DNA of 64,000 nucleotides from Siderastrea siderea (Eukaryota > Cnidaria > Anthozoa > Scleractinia > Rhizangiidae), in assembly GCA_964030785.1 (NCBI GenBank), contig OZ034968.1, positions 41,810,686 to 41,874,685 of the forward strand. The letters run 5' to 3'. The notes beneath the pieces are model-generated. The model saw only the letters and a list, made by a program, of their open reading frames with translations. It did no database searches and was not told the DNA's origin. A program made the position numbers and the translations under genes. This document shows positions 11,799-23,181 of this stretch, piece by piece; positions within the stretch are counted from its first letter, which is position 1, and each line of letters begins with the position of its first letter.

Positions 11799-11876
11799 CT
11801 GTTACATGATATTTTGGAAAGATTAGCAAGCGGGTTAACGGAACGTCACATCACTCCGCCATTACTCGCCCCAGCA

Positions 11877-11891
11877 TGTGCTTGAAAGTTT
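11877..11891. repeat. LINE target-site duplication, 5'-side copy
   Basis: Second copy of TGTGCTTGAAAGTTT, identical to 3485-3499. Confidence 0.9.
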
Positions 11892-11989
11892 CCGAAAACA
11901 TTTTTTGGATAATTTTTTGTCGGTAAACGGTTTGATGCCGGGAAAATATTACTTATTTTAGCAAAATAGATTTCGAGAAATGTTTCATG

Positions 11990-12365
11990 TTAACAGAATA
12001 AAACAGCCAGGGGGATGCATTGGAATCATTGAGAAATAAGTATTTGCAGGGAAAAGTCTGTCGAGTCGCTACCGGGAGCAACCTAAGTGGGGTTTTTTTA
12101 GCAATTGTAGTTCTAAAAGTACTCTTCTTGAACTTAATAAGCTAGCTTTCAAAAGAATGCTACAAAAAAAGCTGTCGGTGAAAGTCGTGCTGAAGTCTTC
12201 TCTTTGAAGAAAAATAAGCCAGCTCACTGTTTCCTGAGCGGTCCGCATGTTTTCCCTTGCTGTTTTTCACCTCTTGGCGAATAACTGCACAACTAAAAAT
12301 TAATGTATTTTACGGGCCAATAAGCATGAAAGAGAGATGTGGAGCTCCGCTTTTAGGCTTGGCTA
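11990..12365 (+). repeat. Dispersed repeat, copy 1
   Basis: Shares with 34767-35060 the strings AAAAGTCTGTCGAGTCGCTA, TTTTCAAAAGAATGCTAC (here CTTTCAAAAGAATGCTAC), GCTGTCGGTGAAAGTC and the right end CTCCGCTTTTAGGCTTGGCT. The same right end is present at 29271-29292. Class unknown; no coding sequence. Confidence 0.75.
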
Positions 12366-12368
12366 ATA

Positions 12369-12520
12369 ACCTCTTACGAACTGAACGCGAGGGCCGTACT
12401 GGGGAATATTGGCCTGAGGTCGTGGCAGTACGGACCGAGCGCAGCGAGGTCTGTACAAAAACGACCGAGGGCCAATATTCCTCAGTACGGTCCCGAGCAA
12501 GTGAAGTTAGTAAGAAGTTT
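12369..12520. repeat. Fold-back hairpin element
   Basis: Inverted repeat with arms containing CGAGGGCCGTACTGGGGAAT and its complement, with a GCGCAGCGAGG apex. Related in core sequence to 8179-8322. Confidence 0.7.
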
Positions 12521-13775
12521 ATTATATGACATCATTTTCCGTACGAAACAACACTTCCGGTAGTTCATTCAAGTCAATTTCCGGCGCGATGTTAAGGAAA
12601 GAAGCCAGCGATTTTAACTGGCTTTCAAATCACTTCGATGATCGTTGCTGTCGATCGGCGAAAACTTGCGTGGCTCTTGAATGAAAACTGCTCTGCTTCT
12701 ATTATATGTGTCAGTTTTTCGTCGTCCTCTACAACACAAGATAGTTTTATTTGAAAATGCTTCTTCGTTATGGGCGGAGACAATTCGGGAAAAAGAAGAA
12801 TAACGAAAAGGCCGCGATAAAATCTCAGAAACATGCTTCTCCGTGTTCTCGAACTGGAAATAGTGGCAGCGTGTTATTCCGTAACGTGAACGAAGGAACA
12901 CCCGAAGTTAAAAAAAAAAGACACTGGAAATTATTTCTCCATCAAATACTGCAAGTTGTTTGCTTCAGAGGCTTTATGGAGAACTTTGTGGATGCTGAAA
13001 GCAAATTTTCGTCGCACCTAACAAAGTGGTTTTTAGCGCGAGCTACAGCAAGAGCGGATTTGTGAACAAGCTAAAATTATTTTCAAGGGTATCCACTACA
13101 AGAGCAAAAATCTCGCTGAGGAATCGAGGTACATTGTTAGTTTAATACATGTACGTGTAGCTTTAATTTGTTCTTGTGGAAAGCGCTGACTGAAGTGATG
13201 GCCAATATTAAACTAGACAAGAAATGATCGCTTCCTTTCGATTTACAGTTGCTGATGAAAGCCGTTTGCTAGTTGTTTTGCAGTTTACAGTTTTTTTTTT
13301 CGCCGAGAGGTTTTCTTGTGAGAAACGTACTCTTTTGTTAATGCTGAATTTTAATAATTATTGTTTAAGTGTTGGCCGATTTACTCGGCTCCTTACAGCT
13401 TACGGTCTAATAGCCGTACAAAAAAAAAAAAAGGCAATTAACACACAGTCACTGAAGAACGTTGGCCATGCTTTTTGATTCACTGCTGGCAAGTGTTTTG
13501 CTTATATCAAAAAGTCAGTAAAGTTAATTAATGGAAGAGCGTTTTGCCTCGTTCATTCCGGTTTTGTACCAGCTCCAAACCTTTCCTTTTTTTATCTTGT
13601 TGCGTTTTCCCAGTTTGAATTTTGCGGGAGCGGGAGCGCGAAAAAAAAAGTATCCAAAAAGGCGGACTATTTCCATAGTAATGGTCCGTACTGTATAATC
13701 CCGACCGAGAACTAACCAATCAGAACACTTGATTTAGACTGGAGAATTGCTTGCCATATAATAAATCTATATATT
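12521..13775. other. Non-coding stretch, nothing recognised
   Basis: Contains poly-T and poly-A runs (13288-13299, 13421-13432) and short open frames that look random. No domain, splice pair or repeat boundary could be supported. Confidence 0.4.
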
Positions 13776-13780
13776 AGTAC

Positions 13781-14799
13781 TGTTACGCCGCAAAATGTAA
13801 TAATCGCCGCATAATGTAATACTAACGCAAAATGTAATAATCGCCACATAATGTAATACTAACGCAAAATGTAATAAGAATCGCCGAAAAATGTAATAAT
13901 ATCGACGCAAAATGTAATAACAATCAACGCAAAATTTATTCAACGCAAAATGTAATAACTCTCGACTGACATGTATGGTATTTCGAAATCAGTATCATGA
14001 CTCATTGGCATTTACCTAACGTAGGCTATACGTGAATTGAATGATAGGTGTACAGGTTTTGTTCTCAACTTTTTAAAGCCTCAGATCGGGGAGCTGATGT
14101 TCTATTACCGTATTCAGTACTCGTCATGATGCTTATTAATGTTTGGACTTTTTGGTGCAGCACTTATTAAAGGGCGGCGCCTAATTGGGGGTGGTGTTTA
14201 GTGAAAAAAATCACTTCAAACAATAAGTTTTGGTTAAAAAAATCGCTGCTTTAAAAAATGTAATAGGAATAAAGAGACTCACTCTAAAAACTCTGTAGAT
14301 AGGAATCATCGGGATGTAACCCCGTTTCATACTTTCACATTCTTCTGCTCTAGGGCTCATGTGCTTTGAATAAGCACCGCATTGTTATTGAGGGGTGCAG
14401 CGCTTATTCGAGGGTGGAGCTTATTTTTCAAGTAAATAAGGTATATGACTATAAAATATATGGGTATGTGCCACACCAAAGAGTAATGGTTTTTTAAGCC
14501 TTTCTGGTCTGGAAAAGGGTAAAAATTGTGACCATGTTAGTCTGGTTTGGAATAGGGTAAACTATTAACCTCTTTGGTCTGAAAACAAAATTAACAGTTG
14601 AAATAAAGGAATGTAATCACCTATCTAGCCTACGTTAGGTAAACGCCACTGAGTCATGATACTGATTTCGAAATACCATGCATGTCGGTCGAGAGTTTAT
14701 TACATCTTGCATCTATGTTATTACATTTTGGGGCGATTCTTATTACATTTTGCGTTAGTATTACATTATGCGGCGACTGTTACATTTTGCGGCGTAACA
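13781..14799. mobile_element. Non-autonomous TIR element with 5-bp target duplication
   Basis: A 1,019-bp element bounded by AGTAC on both sides (13776-13780 and 14800-14804). It starts TGTTACGCCGCAAAATGTAA and ends with the complement, so it has TG...CA termini. The terminal inverted repeats run about 270 bp on the left and 180 bp on the right. Their outer half is a string of AAAATGTAATA units separated by short spacers (CGCC, CTAACGC); the inner half is unique (GTATTTCGAAATCAGTATCA). The left arm has more units. No coding capacity. TGT ends and a 5-bp duplication recall Ginger/TDD-type elements with retroviral-type integrases, but this is inference. Confidence 0.85.
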
Positions 14800-14804
14800 A
14801 GTAC

Positions 14805-15536
14805 GTGCATTAAAATAGGTTAACTTGAATTTTTATTTGCCTGGTTTAAAAACAACTAGAAAATATCTATAACACTTGGGTAAAAACATTTTTTTTTGTG
14901 TGGATCAGGTTTAATTATTTAAGGCATTCAAACTTTCAAGTAACCTGCGACCAGGCTCTATTTTCGTTTCGCTAGGTGAAACATTCAGGTTAACTTTCAA
15001 GGTCCTTCTCGTTTTTACATCAGGTATGAAAACACGCGCATTTCTTAATAAATAAAGCCCTGGCCAAACGGGGTCGCAAGTTATCGCAAGTTGAAACATG
15101 GCTTGCGTGGACTTGCGATGGCTTGTACCCACTTTGATCGAGCTCAAATTTGCACGCATGCGAACGCATTTTTAACCGTTTGGCCACCCAAGGCAAGTCG
15201 ACGCAAGTTGGCATCAGTATTGTTTTCCTTTGTGCGGACGCACGTGCAAGGCTGCACTGAAATGGCTTTTTTGCTATTTGGGTTGAACTTGCGTCTACTT
15301 GCGAGTCCTTTTCAGGATCACATTGACAACAAACACACAATGTAATGTTCAATAAGACACCCGATAAATAAATGCTTGCCGTCACAGGAAAAAAAGTAAT
15401 AAGAACGACAATAACCATTACCACTGGTTGGCTTGTTTGTTTGTTTTTACCACATTTTGAAGTCTTCTGTGATCTATAACTGGACGGACGTGCAAAAAGG
15501 TGGTTATTGCGGTGGTAAGTCAATAAATGTATGTTT
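14805..15536. repeat. Mostly non-coding; short inverted repeat at 15061-15186
   Basis: TGGCCAAACGG (15061-15071) is matched by CCGTTTGGCCA (15176-15186), enclosing sequence rich in CTTGCG and TCGCAAG words. It looks like a small fold-back element. Nothing is recognised in the rest. Confidence 0.45.
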
Positions 15537-15643
15537 TTCACCGGCCTGGAGGTCCGTTTAGGGGAGAACTGTGCCCGAGGTCTTGAGTACGGCATGGGCC
15601 GAGGGCACAGTTTTCCTAATACGGTCCGACCTAGGCCAGTGAA
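15537..15643. repeat. Fold-back hairpin element
   Basis: Arms TTCACCGGCCTGGAGGTCCG and its diverged complement, with an inner GAACTGTGCCC/GGGCACAGTTTTCC pair. Same family style as 8179-8322. Confidence 0.75.
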
Positions 15644-17478
15644 TAACGTGTTTATTTTTTCTGCTTTTTGAGGTGGAACTAGGCGAATTGGTTTGAGAAT
15701 TCTTGTAAACAACCCGGGCGTCCTTCTACGTGCGCTATCTCCCACGATCAAAGTTAAAACTATTAAGCTTATGAGAAAGAGCAGCTGGCAAACCGTAGGG
15801 ATAACGGACAGACTGAAGGTAAAACAGAACTTTTATTTAAAAATATATATAACATAAAACAATAAGCGTTAAGAACAAGCCCGAAGTCTCATAGCAAAAA
15901 TAAAGAAATAAGCTTTGTCAGGGCTTTTTCTGGTTTAAAATTAAATCACACGTTTAACGAAAAGATCTTGAAAAGAAGTACGACTTGTAGTGAAAAGTAC
16001 TTATACCTCAGAGACTCTGCCTGCATAGTATTTTAAGCATTTGTGATCGTTCTTGGTCATGATTTTCGCAAATCGATACTTCGGGAAAACTACAGTGGAA
16101 AACCTTGTTGACATGCAGCAGTTCTTGTCGAAGACACAGCGTTGCGCGGTTTTTGTTTGATTATTTTAGCTGCAGTGATTAGTAATCAGATTGTCTTGAA
16201 TGAAGCTAAATGAGACATGATAAGGAAAAAGATCTCCAAGAAACGGAGGTCAAAAGGAAAAGGGGTATCTTGCAATTGCCCGTGTTAAGCTTAAACCAAA
16301 TAGCGTATCAATATTAAAGAAAACTACAACTCGAAAAAAACAAGCCAGCAGTTTTGTCAACAAAAACACGGGAATTATCGCCCTTTTCAGAGAATTACCA
16401 GGCCTTTTATTTAATTGAAAATCCAATGCTTCATTACGCCGGAGCTTTGGTTGCTGCCCCAGTCGTTTGATTGCTCTAGCTCAGCAACAGACCACAGGGT
16501 ACCCAACCGCTGTATTTGCTATATCATAATCATTTATTAAAAATATTGTTATTTATCTCTCTTCTTTTCTCTCCCTAGAAGAGGTAAAAGTTAACAAGAA
16601 ATTCTGAAGAATTTACATGCGGCGCATAGTCTCTCACCCCCTCCCCTTGCCTTAACGAAAAAAGGTTTAACTTTAGTAGTTCGTGGTTTCTGGTGACCTG
16701 TTATGGACAATTTGCACTTCCGGTATGTAAGGAATTAAATGTATGTATGCAATTTGAGAACTTTGTTTGTTTGTAACCAGTGACCTCTGTACGACTCTTT
16801 CAAATCGTTCTTAAACCGTGATGTCGTTAAGCTACAACAGGCGGAAAAGTTTTTTTTCTCAAAAAGCTTTACTTCTCCTCTTTTGAGCTCAAACTTCATT
16901 TTTCTAGTATTCTTGATTTCACGTAGGGGTTCAGACCAATGTTTTATCGCCAGAAAGCTGTGTTTCTAGAGACATCTGGAAGACATATTCACGTCAATGC
17001 TGAGATAGCTAACCGACTCGTGACGTTTATATTTTTGCGTGTTAACCCGTGCTCTAATTACAAAACTATGTATACCGCTGATAGCACCCTAGTTGCAATA
17101 TGCAACCTCTTAGAACTATAGGGAGTATTCACGTGACGTCATCGCTGAAATTAATCACGAAATTATTAATTAAGAAAGTATTATTATTTATTAATTAAGA
17201 AATTAATTATGGGCCTTTCTAACAGTAAAATGAAGAGGGTAGGAGCGCGTAGCTACACCTTTCTGGTCGAGATGATTGTAATTTTAGCGAGATTTCCTCC
17301 CTCTGCCCCATTCCTCTCCCTTTTTACCATTATTTTGTATAACTTACTCATTTCCACTCGCGCGTAGGATCCGAGGAAAATAGGACGACTTCTCGCAGTC
17401 TATGATAAACTTGGTAAAATACAGAACCCAACAAGTAATTGCTACACTTACTTGGAAAGCAAACACATACCAGTTGCT
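15644..17478. other. Long non-coding stretch, nothing recognised
   Basis: About 1.8 kb of AT-rich sequence. The few open frames here (for example 16939-17121) are short and have no recognisable motif or good splice context. Confidence 0.4.
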
Positions 17479-17551
17479 GAGGAATTAGTTTAAATGGTAG
17501 AGCGGCCGCTTAGCGTGCGGAAGGTTCCGGGATCGATACCCGGATTCTCCA
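17479..17551 (+). tRNA. tRNA-Ala (anticodon AGC), possibly degenerate
   Basis: A 73-nt cloverleaf can be drawn. The acceptor is GAGGAAT with ATTCTCC plus discriminator A. The D arm is TTAGTTTAAATGGTAGAGC. The anticodon loop TTAGCGT contains AGC on stem GCCGC/GCGGA, and the T arm is CCGGG-ATCGATA-CCCGG. Box A-like and box B-like (GGGATCGATACCC) promoters are internal. A T5 run at 17576-17580 could terminate Pol III. The acceptor has an A-C mismatch at the second pair and a G-T pair, and the anticodon stem has a G-A mismatch. It may therefore be a tRNA pseudogene or SINE head rather than a working gene. Confidence 0.6.
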
Positions 17552-17912
17552 ATATATGACTGCGCACATGGAATGTTTTTATTCTTTTTAATGCGGAATT
17601 GATTCGGAGTTTGATCTGTCTTCTGATTTTAATGTAAGATGGGCGGAAACATGGGCTCCTGGCGGAATTCTTTTTTGACGTTTCAGCGGTAAAGCGTTCC
17701 TCCAGGTGAATAATATTTGGCGGATTATTTGGCTGTGGGCGACCATTCTTTTTTCCATTTCCTGTTTTCTCAAATCAATTGGTGTACCATGTTTATCTCT
17801 ATGGCCAATTTTCACTTTTTAACTTTGCGAAAGTGATTCTGGGTTAAACTTTGCTGTAACAATTATGACATTTCTAACCAAAAAACAAGCGTAATAATTT
17901 CAAACATTTTAA

Positions 17913-18075
17913 GACGAATTCCGCTCAACGTTCAAACAATAAGTGCAAAAAATGTTTACTAAAACACTAACGGCATAGCACGGTTGCATTTTCAATGCTA
18001 TTTGAAACATCTCACTCTAATTCACTTCTCCAAGTGACCCGCGATGAAATTCTCAAGCATTCTTGAGAAAATGAC
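17913..18075 (+). repeat. Partial TTAA-flanked MITE, related to 31179-31579
   Basis: After TTAA (17909-17912) comes GACGAATTCCGCTCAACGTT, then TTTACTAAAACAC and GAAACATCTCACTCTA. These match the reverse complement of the right half of the element at 31179-31579. Only one end is present. Confidence 0.7.
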
Positions 18076-18126
18076 GTACTTTCTTTCGTCATTTGCTACA
18101 AACAGGTTAATTTAATAGCTTATTGG

Positions 18127-18181
18127 AGACGAGGCTATTTTCCGGTGGTCAGGTTGCGACCACCGGGAAGCAGCCTCGTCT
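18127..18181. repeat. Short hairpin
   Basis: AGACGAGGCT ... AGCCTCGTCT with an inner CCGGTGGTC/GACCACCGG pair: a 55-bp fold-back. Confidence 0.8.
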
Positions 18182-18182
18182 A

Positions 18183-19448
18183 CAACGGGTGGTTCCCTTG
18201 TACTTGTAAATGTTGTAATGTTGTATCAATAAAAATGCTATTTCATAATGTTATGATGTTGTCAGTTGTATACAAATAGTGAGCCCCCCCCCCCCCCCAA
18301 AAAAAAAGCAAAAGATGGATGACTGCAGTACGTTTGCAGTGGAGAAAGAGGACTTTGTTTCAGCCTTACCAGAAACTCATGCGAGTTTCTGGCTTTAAAT
18401 AAATGGATGTATTATAACAAGTGCTTATCATTCCAAAAAGAATTATGAGTTTATCATCTGTTTTTTTTTTCGTGAAGTGTAACTGTGAGGCCATTCCTTA
18501 AAAGATTCAGAGTTTGATAAACACTCGCGCGAAAGAAAGCAAAACTCTGTAAAGCCCAGTCTAAACGATGAAACATGTTTGCCTAACACCGTGTTGGGCG
18601 AATATGTGTTACTGTTATCTCGCCTTTCTCAACTGTGCGTTTAAACGGTCCGTTGTCCACTGTTTGGACCTACACTGTTTGCCCGTAACGTGGTTAAGGT
18701 GGGACTTCCTCAACCTCCTCTGAGGGCATGAGTGCACTGGCATGTGCGCCTTGGCTTTTCTTCGCCGACTTTTTTTTTTTTCGCCCGTTCCGACTTTCCT
18801 TTGCCGTACTCTCGTATGTTCTTGCAGTAAACACTGAAATAAAATACAGAAAAATAGTAAGAAAAATTAATTTTCTCGTCATATAGACTGTTAACAGTAC
18901 GCCCTGTGGGATGGATGGAGGCCGGGTTATTGCTCCACCACGGCAATCGAAAACTAGCGTTGGCGAAAAAGAGAGAACGCGTAGCCAGTGGAAACCCAAA
19001 GTACAAGAAGACTTAACGAATGTGTTTGTTGTCACGGGGTGCAAAATAAGCGAAATCCCCTTTATAACTGACAAAGTTGTGGAAAACGAGCAAAATGTTT
19101 GTTATATCGGGGTTTGGCTAATAATATTTTACCTTAAACTGATTATTTAGTGTTTATGTTATACTACTCAGCTTTCGGTTCAATCGCGCAGTTGCCATGT
19201 GCATTTGTACGATTCATTAAAATTCGCGATTTAAGGTCTTCACGCAGTTCTGTTGATCTGTTTGGCTTTCAACTTCAGTGGCGTGATATTAGTCATGATA
19301 TGACTTAATTTGGGTTCCGAATTTCTGTTCGTTATGTCGGGGTTTCATTATTCAGGGGGTTTGTTATGTCGGAGTTTATGCCCATACATCAGTTCTACTG
19401 TACCTTTGGTCTGGTAAAAGAATACCCTTCTTTAGACTGGGGACTATG
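18183..19448. other. Non-coding stretch
   Basis: Contains a C17/A9 homopolymer junction near 18285-18307 and a T-run at 18769-18781. The minus-strand open frames around 18694-19074 overlap each other in different frames and contain no motif. Nothing else is supported. Confidence 0.4.
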
Positions 19449-19450
19449 GA

Positions 19451-19631
19451 CTTATCAACTGAGTTGATAAAATAAATTGGCCACCGTAAAGAAATTTAAC
19501 GCTGACGTGTCGAGCGTTAGCCCTCCTAGGGCCAATTTACCTTCTAAACTCAGGCCAAACACTCGAAACGTCAGCTTTCAATTTCTTTACGGTCAAGGTG
19601 GCCAATTTACCTTATCAACTCAGTTGATAAA
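19451..19631. mobile_element. Two Penelope terminal fragments in inverted orientation
   Basis: The left half reads GTTGATAA, AAATTGGCCACCGTAAAG and CTGACGTGTCGAGCGTTAG. The right half is the complement-oriented copy (ACTCGAAACGTCAGC, CTTTACGGTCAAGGTGGCC, TTATCAACTCAGTTGATAA). The same words flank the GIY-YIG relics at 26265-26650 and 47610-48110, so these derive from Penelope-like element ends. The hammerhead-like core is incomplete here. Confidence 0.7.
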
Positions 19632-19939
19632 TTCAAAGTTTTGAGTCTCACTTCCCCTCGACGCAGCAACACAGGTTATTTAGAAACTGACGCCTCTGGC
19701 GTTTGTTTGTTATAAAGGGTGGTTACATCCAGTTTTCACTGTATGTCTGGGAAAACGTGCAGTAGGTAACTTTGGGTTACAATGCAAATACGCCTCGAAC
19801 ACTCCTTTTTAGCATTCCGTTTTATACTACAGTTTTTCTCAATAACCTACGCTCGAATTCGATGAAGAACAGTTTTGGAAGACACAACATTCTTGAGCTT
19901 TACCACATAAAGATAGAAAATGGCCGCCTGTGCCTACCC

Positions 19940-20338
19940 AAGGACGATGCCTCCTAATACAGAGGTGTTTTTGCACAAGTTGTGAAAAAACAGATCACAG
20001 CGAACGTTATTGAAATCCAAATAGAAAAATATGGGCCACCACGCCTTTTTTTTTTTTACAGATAACCAAGAAAGCATAATTCGAAAGAAAAGGTTTAAAA
20101 TACAGAACAATATATGGAATTTTCTTTCCAAATTTGAGTTCAATTATCTTTGAAAAATTTGTAGTTACTCCCAATTTTCTTTTTGGATTCCAACATCTCT
20201 TGCAAAGACCTAATTTAAGCACAGTCATAAGCCGCGTAAGAATACCTTTGTATCTAATAGGTACCGTCCTAAAGAAACCTGAATTTCTTAGACCAATGCG
20301 CAAACGGGTGCCCAGTAACAAGGGGACTCACCGACTTT
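19940..20338 (+). mobile_element. Degenerate MITE, same family as 41791-42183
   Basis: Shares AAGGACGATGCCTCCTAATA, TTTTGCACAAG, TTTCTTTCCAAATTTGAG and CCCAATTTTCTTTTTGGATT with 41791-42183. The terminal TTAA pair of the better copy is mutated here on the left. No coding capacity. Confidence 0.75.
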
Positions 20339-20674
20339 AAACGTGCTGCCAACAGTCGGGAGAATGAAGGAAGCAAGAGTTCTTAACTAGTTATTTTACC
20401 ATTTTCACTTTAAATGTTATTCGTATCAAGGAATAAAAAGCCCTTTAATGTCAGTAAAAAACAGTGAAAAAAAAAACCTTTGGAGAAAAAGAAAGTTGAT
20501 AAGAATAAGCAGTCAAACTAGAGAAATTCAAGGTCTTGGAAAGTACACGAGAGTAGAAGATAGCAATGACAAAGACAGAGTTTTAACTCTTGTCAACTCT
20601 CCATGTCTTATGTTTTTACTTTTTAACCCATTAACAAATTGAAGACTTCCTCCAAAAGTTGATTTCTTAGTTAG

Positions 20675-20837
20675 CTACAGCACCTGACCATTAGTTGGGA
20701 CACATTGTCCCCCTCCCCTTTGCAATGTTGGTGTACAAAATTTGCTACCTGAATTGTGGAAGGAAAAATGGAAGCACGAGAAGGAAAAAAATAGCGATGG
20801 CTTGAAGTGTCCCAACTAACTGTGTCTGACACTGTAG
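20675..20837. mobile_element. Short TIR element (about 163 bp)
   Basis: CTACAG at the left end and CTGTAG at the right, with TTAGTTGGGACAC near the left and GTGTCCCAACTAA near the right. A small MITE-like fold-back; the target duplication is not clear. The sequence from 20345 to 20674 holds nothing I recognise. Confidence 0.65.
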
Positions 20838-21070
20838 TTTCAGAGGTTTACTTTAACTAATCCTTGAACAGACTGACACATGACCCAAACCAAATTGTAT
20901 CAGTATACACCAAACCAGTGGATAGTGTTTTTTGAATGCTCTGATTGGTAACAAACTCAGGATGGTATCTACTAGTCACCTCCTGGCATTTTCTTGGATA
21001 TTGGTTTGGTATATAATAAAGCAACAGTATTTTTCACCTCAGTGTCGGTAAAGAATGGTAGATATTTCCC

Positions 21071-21158
21071 TAGCCTGCGAGCAGGCACTCGTTTGGGTTA
21101 TGTGCGTGAGATGCGACACGTGAGTGGCGAAGCTGTAAGGGCGACTGCTTGCAGGCTA
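21071..21158. repeat. TAGCCTGCGAGCAGGC hairpin family, copy 1
   Basis: Begins TAGCCTGCGAGCAGGC and ends GCAGGCTA, with TGCG and ATGCGAC in the middle. It is the same element as 24942-25045 in the opposite orientation. A shorter AGCCTGTTCACAGGCT hairpin is at 38201-38216. Confidence 0.75.
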
Positions 21159-21212
21159 ATATTTCCCTTGCTGCTTTGCAGCTCAGCAAATATCCACCAC
21201 TATTCACCTCCA

Positions 21213-21213
21213 C

Positions 21214-21247
<34 letters not shown>

Positions 21248-21267
21248 CAATAATAATAATAATTGTT
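21213..21267. repeat. (AAT)n microsatellite
   Basis: Uninterrupted AAT repeats, broken once by GAC near 21245. Confidence 0.95.
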
Positions 21268-23181
21268 CAATATCGCTTATGTAGCCTTCACAAATTGATT
21301 GTTCAATGCACTCCCCTTTAGTGGAAACCAGCCGTCACAAGTACATACACTCTACACAATATGCACCCAGTCAGACATGATCACACATTATGTGGTTGCT
21401 TAAGGACGTTCGCGCTAATTGTTTCTGCGCATCCTTACTGCGCACGCAATCCACTTCGCGATGTCATTCCACGTCATGCATTGAGCGCACGCACTGTTGA
21501 AAAAATGTGGAGATATATAGCGCTAGTGGGCACTTTAATATCTATGCATGGGTTTAACGCTCTTAAATGTTCGGTGACCCCATACTTTCTTTTGATAGAT
21601 CACTTTCTTTGTTGATTATCTACGTTTTGTGAAAAATTAAAGAAAATCTGTATTGTGGAAGTTTAATTTTTTTCAACTTTTCTGCCCTCGTATCATCGAA
21701 TTCTGCTATTGTTGTAGCTGCACGGAGTTCGTAAAAGTCCATCTTAGAGGTTCAGTTTAATTTAAGGGTGACACCGGTTCAAACATCACTAAACCATGGA
21801 AATCGCTAATATTCTGCGCACTAAAAAAGACAACTTATCTAACATCGTTTCTATAAAAGTAATAAATTTAACCATGTTTTAAAGCAAACAAAAGAACAAA
21901 AAGACCCGATAATAGTTATTAACCTCACTAATTCTGTATCCTCCAGGCAATGAGCTGTAAATCAACAATACTGTCTAGACTCAAGGGTTGGAATAATAAT
22001 TATAACTGTGACGGATTTAGCGAAAGTGCCTTTTAAAGTCAAGCACTAACGAGCCCCACCGCTACGACAAAGCACCGCCACAGTGGTGAGGAAAATCTGT
22101 ATACAGAAAGAACTGGGAATGTACACCAACAACTGAAGTTCAAACCACTAAGTTACAAAATTTACATGAAGGGCACCCAGGCTATACTTAGTTCACCCTT
22201 TCAACCCTGCTTTGTCAGCTGGAGTGCACCCTTCTAGTTATGTTTTTCAGTTCAAGAAACTCCATAATTCTTAACTCTCCTGCTTGTATGGTGGAGTGGG
22301 ATTTAGCTTAAGATGGGAAGCAGTGTTAATTTCAGGAGTTGGCTTACGACGGTGCACTCAGAGCCCCCTTTGGGGACTTTTAAGTGTACATTTTAATGAA
22401 ATAGGATCCAAGATACTTGTTTCTTATAAAATTGAGTTACTGCACCATTCATTAGTAATTCCAATGATTAATAAACTTTATTGCAAAACTACTTCATGTT
22501 TCAGTGGTACCTGTCAATGACTGGCAAATGATCTTTGAAAGAAGTATCTAAATGTTTAATTTGAATGTAATTGAATATCATAGGAACATAGGCTTCCTAA
22601 GTAAAATTAAGTGTGCCACATTTCACAGCCTAGTACACATCATATATGTGCTAGTGTATTGTAAATATGGCAATACTTACTACAATGCAACACTCTAAAA
22701 AGACCAGAAGGAAGAGAACTAGTTCATGTCAAACTAGATGACAAGAGGGATTAAATATTTCTAAGGGGGCATTTACATAATACAAGTTTGACTTTTATTC
22801 TGGTACAATACAAGAACTTACAAAAAACTGTTTTTAGGGGGGGGGGGGGGGGGGTGAGAATCAAGGTGAAATCGCATATGCACTGGTAACTGACTCGTAC
22901 CAACAAGAGATTTTGAAACAGTAAAGAAACACACAGTTACAAGAGGGAAGTGTGATGAACTTCTATTAATGATATACTGGTGTCATGTAAACACCCCCTA
23001 ACCCTGGCCTGTCCAATGGTATCCACACAGAGGATCCAGAAAGGAAAAGGGTTCCATCACAACTGGAAAGGTGTATTGAACTCTCAAAATAAGAAATGAC
23101 AAGTGGGCATTTAAGGGCATCTTGGTTTCCAGGACTTCTATGCTTAGGGTAGCTCGTTATCTTCTCAAGCCAGGCCTCTGA
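21268..23181. other. Non-coding stretch with a G-run
   Basis: No supported gene. A G17 run lies at about 22838-22854. An open frame on the minus strand at 22966-23187 (with LEKITSYPKHRSPGNQDALK) has coding-like composition. It has no recognised domain and no clear splice context; it may be a fragment of an unknown gene or repeat. Confidence 0.35.

Larger units (their letters stand above)
3500..11876 (-). mobile_element. Full-length, degenerate Tx1/L1-like LINE
   Basis: A non-LTR retrotransposon on the minus strand. It runs from a 5' UTR near 11876 through ORF1 (11798-10870) and ORF2 (7537-about 3800) to a 3' UTR with an AATAAA signal (complement of 3531-3536) and a short C-rich, A-rich tail. 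A perfect 15-bp target duplication flanks it, so ORF1 and ORF2 belong to one insertion. Between the ORFs sit a 2,151-bp DNA transposon (8492-10642) and a palindromic element (8179-8322). Removing the transposon leaves about 6.2 kb, a normal length for this group. Both ORFs carry frameshifts and stops, so the copy is dead. Assignment to the Tx1/L1 group rests on two ORFs, an AP-type endonuclease, and the RT and C-terminal sequence style. Confidence 0.9.

Noticed and set aside
12614..13065. Overlapping 95- and 104-codon open frames on opposite strands
   Set aside because: No motif, no splice sites, and composition like the surrounding non-coding DNA.
13781..14799. Possible CRISPR-like array because of regularly repeated AAAATGTAATA words
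   Set aside because: Spacers are 4-12 bp, arms are inverted and the whole is bounded by a target duplication, so it is a transposon in an animal genome.
15020..15751. 243-codon minus-strand open frame
   Set aside because: It spans a palindromic element and unrelated flanking DNA, and has no domain or repeat-free conserved core.
18694..19074. 126-codon minus-strand open frame with a hydrophobic stretch
   Set aside because: It overlaps another frame of similar length and includes a poly-lysine stretch from a T-run. No signal of real coding.
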